A stretch of 20,356 nucleotides of DNA. Source: Nephromyces sp. MM_2019 (lineage: Eukaryota; Apicomplexa; Aconoidasida; Nephromycida). Within the stretch, counting starts at the first letter, position 1, and every line of letters begins with the position of its first letter. Under the pieces are notes generated by a model, which saw only the letters and a program-made list of their open reading frames with translations, was not told the origin of the DNA and made no database searches. A program made the position numbers and the translations under genes. The DNA lies in assembly GCA_015657535.1 (NCBI GenBank), contig JADHZB010001862.1, positions 2,348-22,703 of the forward strand, given 5' to 3'. Below, piece after piece: positions 16,950 to 20,356 of this stretch.

Positions 16950-17311
16950 GTAAGGACTAGCTTACTCTCAAACGCCTTCATGCGTATCTTCACGCGTACA
17001 TGTTCATATAAAATAATGATTGCAAAAGGGAGAATCACACACTAAATCACACAAAATGGCACACTAAATCACGCGCACAAACACACCCACACACATGGGC
17101 ACAAAGTCTTCCTTGGCATCTTCTTACCCAATTTGCATAGAGTCTAGTCGCTCCTTTTACTACTATTTCATCTCCGAAAAGAGAAATAAAAAAATACTTT
17201 TCTCACCCTTCACAAGGAAGAAAAATGAGCATTTCCCTCTTCCTGGAAGCGAGTTTTTTGCAGACATTTCTTGTAATGTAATCATCACATACTCTACCTC
17301 CTCATCGAGCT
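16950..17311. other. Leader side of the CWF19-like gene
   Basis: A/C-rich. CACACTAAATCAC occurs twice (17038 and 17060 regions), followed by a short CA run to 17096. An in-frame stop lies about 33 bases before the ATG at 17312. An 80-codon plus-strand frame (17095-17337) overlaps the start in another frame and has no visible features. No promoter motif was recognised. Confidence 0.5.
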
Positions 17312-18492
17312 ATGCCGCGATTTCTTTTTTGTGGTGACTGCGATGGGCAGCTCGTTCAACTACTTGATTCGGTGAAGAAGATTTCCCGAGTACATGGGCC
17401 ATTTGATGCATTGTTCTGTCTCTATGGTTTTCCCTCTTCTTTGATTGAAGATGGAGTGAAGAGGGTGAAGGAGTGCTTTTTCTCTCAATCTCGAGAGGCA
17501 GCGCATTGTGGCTCAAATGATTTTTTGAGGGTAGAAGATCTTTGGTATAAGCTGCAGAATCTAGTAGAGGGTGAAGATTCTTTTTCGTCAATGGGATTTG
17601 GAGGGAATCAGCGTAATTTGGAAGAAGGTGTAAGGCAGATTGGCTCTCAGGGGTCGGCAGGGTGCGTGCAGCGTAAAGCGGATTGGCATGACTATGATGG
17701 GCAAAAGGAGGGGGGTGATAGTTTGCCACAACTACGACAGAAAAATGATGAAGATGAGGTGAAATTTGGAGAGAGCATCTCTCATTTTGCAGTGGGAGAT
17801 GCGCATGAAGACGATAAGCAAAATGAAAAGCATCAGAGCCAACTACCACAGAAACCTGATGAAGATGAGGTGAAATTGGGAGGGGAAACCTCTAGTTTTG
17901 CGGCTGAAACAGTTGCCTCCTTCAGCCAAACCCCCCTAAAACTTGAAGATGATGTATTACAGCTTCTTCGGCTCGTATTTAATCCCGAAAGTTTTTTCCT
18001 GCCGACTTACTTCTTCAACTGCACAGCTTTATCGCGTGAAACGCTCTCCATGCTGCCAGAGAATCTTCACTTATTTGATGAAGAAGAATTTGGCGTGCTA
18101 AACGTGTGTGAGTTGCGACTTGCTTACTTTGGCAAGAAGTTTGATTTCAGCATGCTTCATGGCTCTAATTGTGGCGATTTTTTAGACGATTTTCTGGATA
18201 AGCCTGATTCTGTAAATGAGGAAGTGGCCATGCACCACACGGCCTTTATAAATGCTTTTTTCACCGAATGTGCTAGCCGTGAATCTGCCTCCTTTCGAGG
18301 CAGAAAACTTGGGATTATAGAGGCAAAGGATTCTGTTGAAGATGGAGGAAACGAATCTTTGAAACCAATTTCATCCACAGATGATGATGGCAGCACTGAT
18401 ATCATTGATGTGTTGCTTTCTTTTCAGTGGCCCAGCAGGATGGAGTTAGAAGAAACTGTTAAGGAAGCTCTTGTAGAGCAAACAGAATATGG
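17312..18492 (+). CDS. CWF19-like exon 1
   Basis: Starts at ATG 17312, directly before the conserved RFLFCGDCDG strand, as in the family. Ends at GG|GTAAAT in phase 2; without splicing the frame stops one codon later. It carries an internal duplication: LPQLRQKNDEDEVKFGESIS (138-157) and LPQKPDEDEVKLGGETSS (178-195). A 179-codon antisense frame at 17310-17849 is a shadow of this exon. Confidence 0.87.
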
Positions 18493-19822
18493 GTAAATAA
18501 TCAGTTTGAGTTCATCAGTTTAAACCTCGTAGATTGATTTTCCTTTTCTATCACATGCACACAAGGTTTATAGCTTTTAGATACTATAATTTGCATTAGA
18601 GGCTGAGTGTTTGTGGTGGATTTGTATAGTGTGAAGCTTTTTTCGCTCTTGTGATTGAGTGTGTGTGGCGGATTTGTGCAGTATGAAGATTTATGCCTCT
18701 TGTGATTGAGTGTGTTTTTTTTATCTCTTTTTGAGCTGCCCTGCTATTAGCTTTGTAGTGCCTGTTTTCTCATGTTTTATATGTGTGTGGGTTGTTTTTT
18801 TCTACGATTTTTCTCGCTTTTCTGCCTTGAATTCTATTCAGCTCAGATACTATAAGAAAGGTTGTTATCTGCCTTACTCCACGCTATCATTTTGGCTGTA
18901 ATCTAGGAATCTTTTATAAGGCAGAACCGGTTTATAATAATCTTTATTCTTTGAAGAATAAGAAATACTACTACGGTAAACGTAGAGTTTTTGAGAAACA
19001 TATTGGAATTTGACCTATGTAGCGTGTGCATTACCCTGCATACTCAATATGTGTGTATGTGTGCAAAACTACTCAAGGTGTGTGAAGTACGCTCTCAAAG
19101 TGTGTGAAATATACACTCAAACTATATGTGTCAATACGCTCTCAAAGTCCGTTTACCACTGCACACACATCCCCCTATAAACCCTGATTTACACTTAGTT
19201 TACCCTTTCCTTCGTATCTTCTCGAATTATTACTTGTAGAGTGTGTGTTGACACTTTCTTACAGTTTATTTTCAGTTAAAATTCTACGCAGTGGTTTTTT
19301 ACGTTTCATTTCCTTTTCGATTTGCTCGCTATTTCATTCTGTGTGTGTTAGTGTGCGTTGTTGTGTGTGTGCTTTTTTTTTGAGTGTGACTGTTCGAGTG
19401 TGTGAATTTGTCAGTACTTTGTCTGTTTTTACGCTACATGTGTGCAACTGCTATATGTCCACAACTACTGTGTGTGTGCCTTTTTTTTCGATCTCATTCT
19501 AAAGATCATTTCCTTCCTGTTTTTAAGCTTTTATCTTCACGGTCTTCATCATTCTCATCATCTTCATCTTCCTTATCCAGCTCATTTTCTTTCAATCGCC
19601 CCCCCTTCTCTCCCTCCTTGCGTTTTTCGTCGTTATTTCACCAGTGTCTTGCATTTTCCGCTATTTTTTATAAAGGCAAGATAGAGACGAGGTTCATAGG
19701 CCTAGGAAAGCTAGGAGAGAAGGGAGCATTACGGAAACCTATACATGCCTTGGATTTGATAAAATTGGAGCCCTTGGCGAAGCCAGAAGAAGGAGAAAAC
19801 TCATCTTTTCATCCTAAAAAAC
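17312..19822 (+). CDS. CWF19-like protein 1 (Drn1/CwfJ family), 3' part outside window
   Basis: Exons 17312-18492, 18842-18975 and 19676-about 19822 join in frame (phases 2 and 1) and give 487 residues. Family knowledge: CWF19L1/Drn1 has an N-terminal metallophosphoesterase-like domain and C-terminal CwfJ domains, associates with late spliceosomes and aids lariat debranching by Dbr1. Motifs seen: LFCGDCDGQLVQLLDSV (5-21) for CGDVEG.F..L...V; FDALFCLYGF (31-40); PTYFFNC (231-237) for PTYVLGAN; LRLAYFGKK (268-276) for NITYLGRKG; IDVLLSFQWPS (365-375) for VDILLTSPWP; TPRYHFG and FYKAEPVY in exon 2 for KPRYHF..YYERLPY; ETRFIGLGKLGEKG in exon 3 for [11 protein letters not shown]. The protein is unusually divergent, with a long acidic insert at about residues 75-210. 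The CwfJ zinc and HIT-like part is not in the window. Confidence 0.85.
18604..18720. repeat. Tandem 51-52 base repeat in CWF19-like intron 1
   Basis: TGAGTGTTTGTGGTGGATTT...CTCTTGTGAT at 18604-18655 recurs as TGAGTGTGTGTGGCGGATTT...CTCTTGTGAT at 18656-18706, and a third copy begins at 18707 and breaks off. The array sits in the 349-base intron 18493-18841. Confidence 0.88.
18842..18975 (+). CDS. CWF19-like exon 2
   Basis: Follows a long C/T tract and ATTCAG acceptor. Encodes SDTIRKVVICLTPRYHFGCN then LGIFYKAEPVYNNLYSLKN. PRYHF with the aromatic Y/F-YK-P-Y pattern a few residues on is the most diagnostic CWF19L1 motif here. Donor GTAAAC, phase 1, completing a Gly codon with exon 3. Confidence 0.87.
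18976..19675 (+). other. CWF19-like intron 2
   Basis: Intron of 700 bases. At about 19070-19155 there are degenerate 23-30 base units containing GTGTGTGAA and ACGCTCTCAAAG. At 19330-19480 it is TG-rich, then T/C-rich up to the acceptor. Open plus-strand frames (19245-19502, 19402-19684) are Ser/Cys/Phe-rich products of this composition. Confidence 0.75.
19676..19822 (+). CDS. CWF19-like exon 3 (3' limit uncertain)
   Basis: Starts after ATAAAG with two bases that complete Gly439. Encodes KIETRFIGLGKLGEKGALRK, PIHALDLIKLEPLAKPEEGE and NSSFHPKK, matching [20 protein letters not shown]. The 3' end is placed at AAC|GTATTT, but other GT sites follow and the frame stays open to 20100 through TG-rich sequence that looks non-coding. 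Confidence 0.78.
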
Positions 19823-20356
19823 GTATTTCCAGCTTTTTTTCATGTTTTCTGTATGTTGCTGTGATTTTTTATGCGTCATTAGTTAGCAGAATTTCTGAGA
19901 AACTCTTTAGGAGGGTGTGGGGAGGGTGTGTTATGTTGTTTTGCTGTGTGATGCCTGTGCGTAGTGTGTGTGCTGTCTGTACATTGTGTGCTGTGTGTAT
20001 TTTGTCTGTACATGGTATGTGCTGTCTTTATATGGTGTGTTTTGTGCTATCTGCTGTGTGCTGCTCGTATATGGTTTTGCTCTACGTGCTAAATCTATGA
20101 ATTGTATGTATTTATGTGCTGTAGGTACTCACTGTGTATACTGTGTGTGTGTGAAGTTGGTACTGCGTGTTTGTGTGTGCTATTCTCTTTATTTTGAATT
20201 TTGAGCTTTTTTTGCTTAATCTCCGAGGTTTTGAGTCCCACTCTCTCACTTTTGAATAGATTTCCTCTCAATTCTTGCTCTACTCGCAAAATTTTTTCTT
20301 AAGCACTCAACAGAGTCTTATGCTTTACTGTAGACACACAGAGGTACAGTGAAGGA
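19823..20356 (+). other. Probable CWF19-like intron 3, TG-rich
   Basis: Contains degenerate TGTGCTGTCTGTACAT-like units at about 19925-20180. No segment for the expected CwfJ Trp-Phe-Cys zinc motif or HIT-like motif is visible on the plus strand. Confidence 0.6.

Noticed and set aside
17310..17849. 179-codon minus-strand frame
   Set aside because: Shadow of the CWF19-like first exon, which has clear family motifs on the other strand.
19402..20100. Single 232-codon plus-strand protein
   Set aside because: Only the 19676-19822 part matches CWF19L1; the ends are low-complexity intron sequence.

Overview
The window looks like part of an AT-rich nuclear genome from a protist with long introns. 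Coding DNA is broken into short exons (57-133 bases) by GT-AG introns of about 160-1,720 bases, which are full of T/A runs and TG/CA tracts. No bacterial operon structure, ribosome binding sites, rRNA or tRNA could be seen. The two recognisable genes are a DPY19-type C-mannosyltransferase, a family known from animals and alveolates, and a very divergent CWF19-like protein 1. With the AT-rich, gene-sparse layout this best fits an apicomplexan or related alveolate. That is inference; the sequence does not name the organism.

Bases 1-12296 (minus strand) hold one gene, recovered by joining exons by hand. It starts at an ATG at 12296, and 16 exons run down to 209, giving about 500 residues of a DPY19 C-mannosyltransferase. 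The gene leaves the window at base 1, so its last membrane helices and C-terminal lumenal domain are missing. In Plasmodium and Toxoplasma this ER enzyme attaches mannose to tryptophans of thrombospondin-repeat adhesins. Fourteen of fifteen junctions keep the reading frame; exon 9 to exon 10 does not. The introns carry nearly all the unusual sequence: two strong hairpins, a two-unit repeat and several TG/CA tracts, one lying just upstream of a 3' splice site.

Bases 12297-17311 separate the two divergent genes. Nothing here is recognised by homology. There are exon-like segments on the plus strand, including a five-exon candidate small gene (14073-15376) that reads from ATG to stop in frame, and two sets of degenerate repeats. 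All gene calls in this stretch are low confidence.

Bases 17312-20356 (plus strand) hold the 5' part of a CWF19-like protein 1 (Drn1) homologue. It has a 1,181-base first exon followed by exons at 18842-18975 and 19676-about 19822. The N-terminal metallophosphoesterase-like domain is present; the CwfJ domains must lie beyond the right edge. This protein acts in the nucleus around the spliceosome and lariat debranching, while DPY19 acts in the ER, so no shared pathway is suggested by their closeness.
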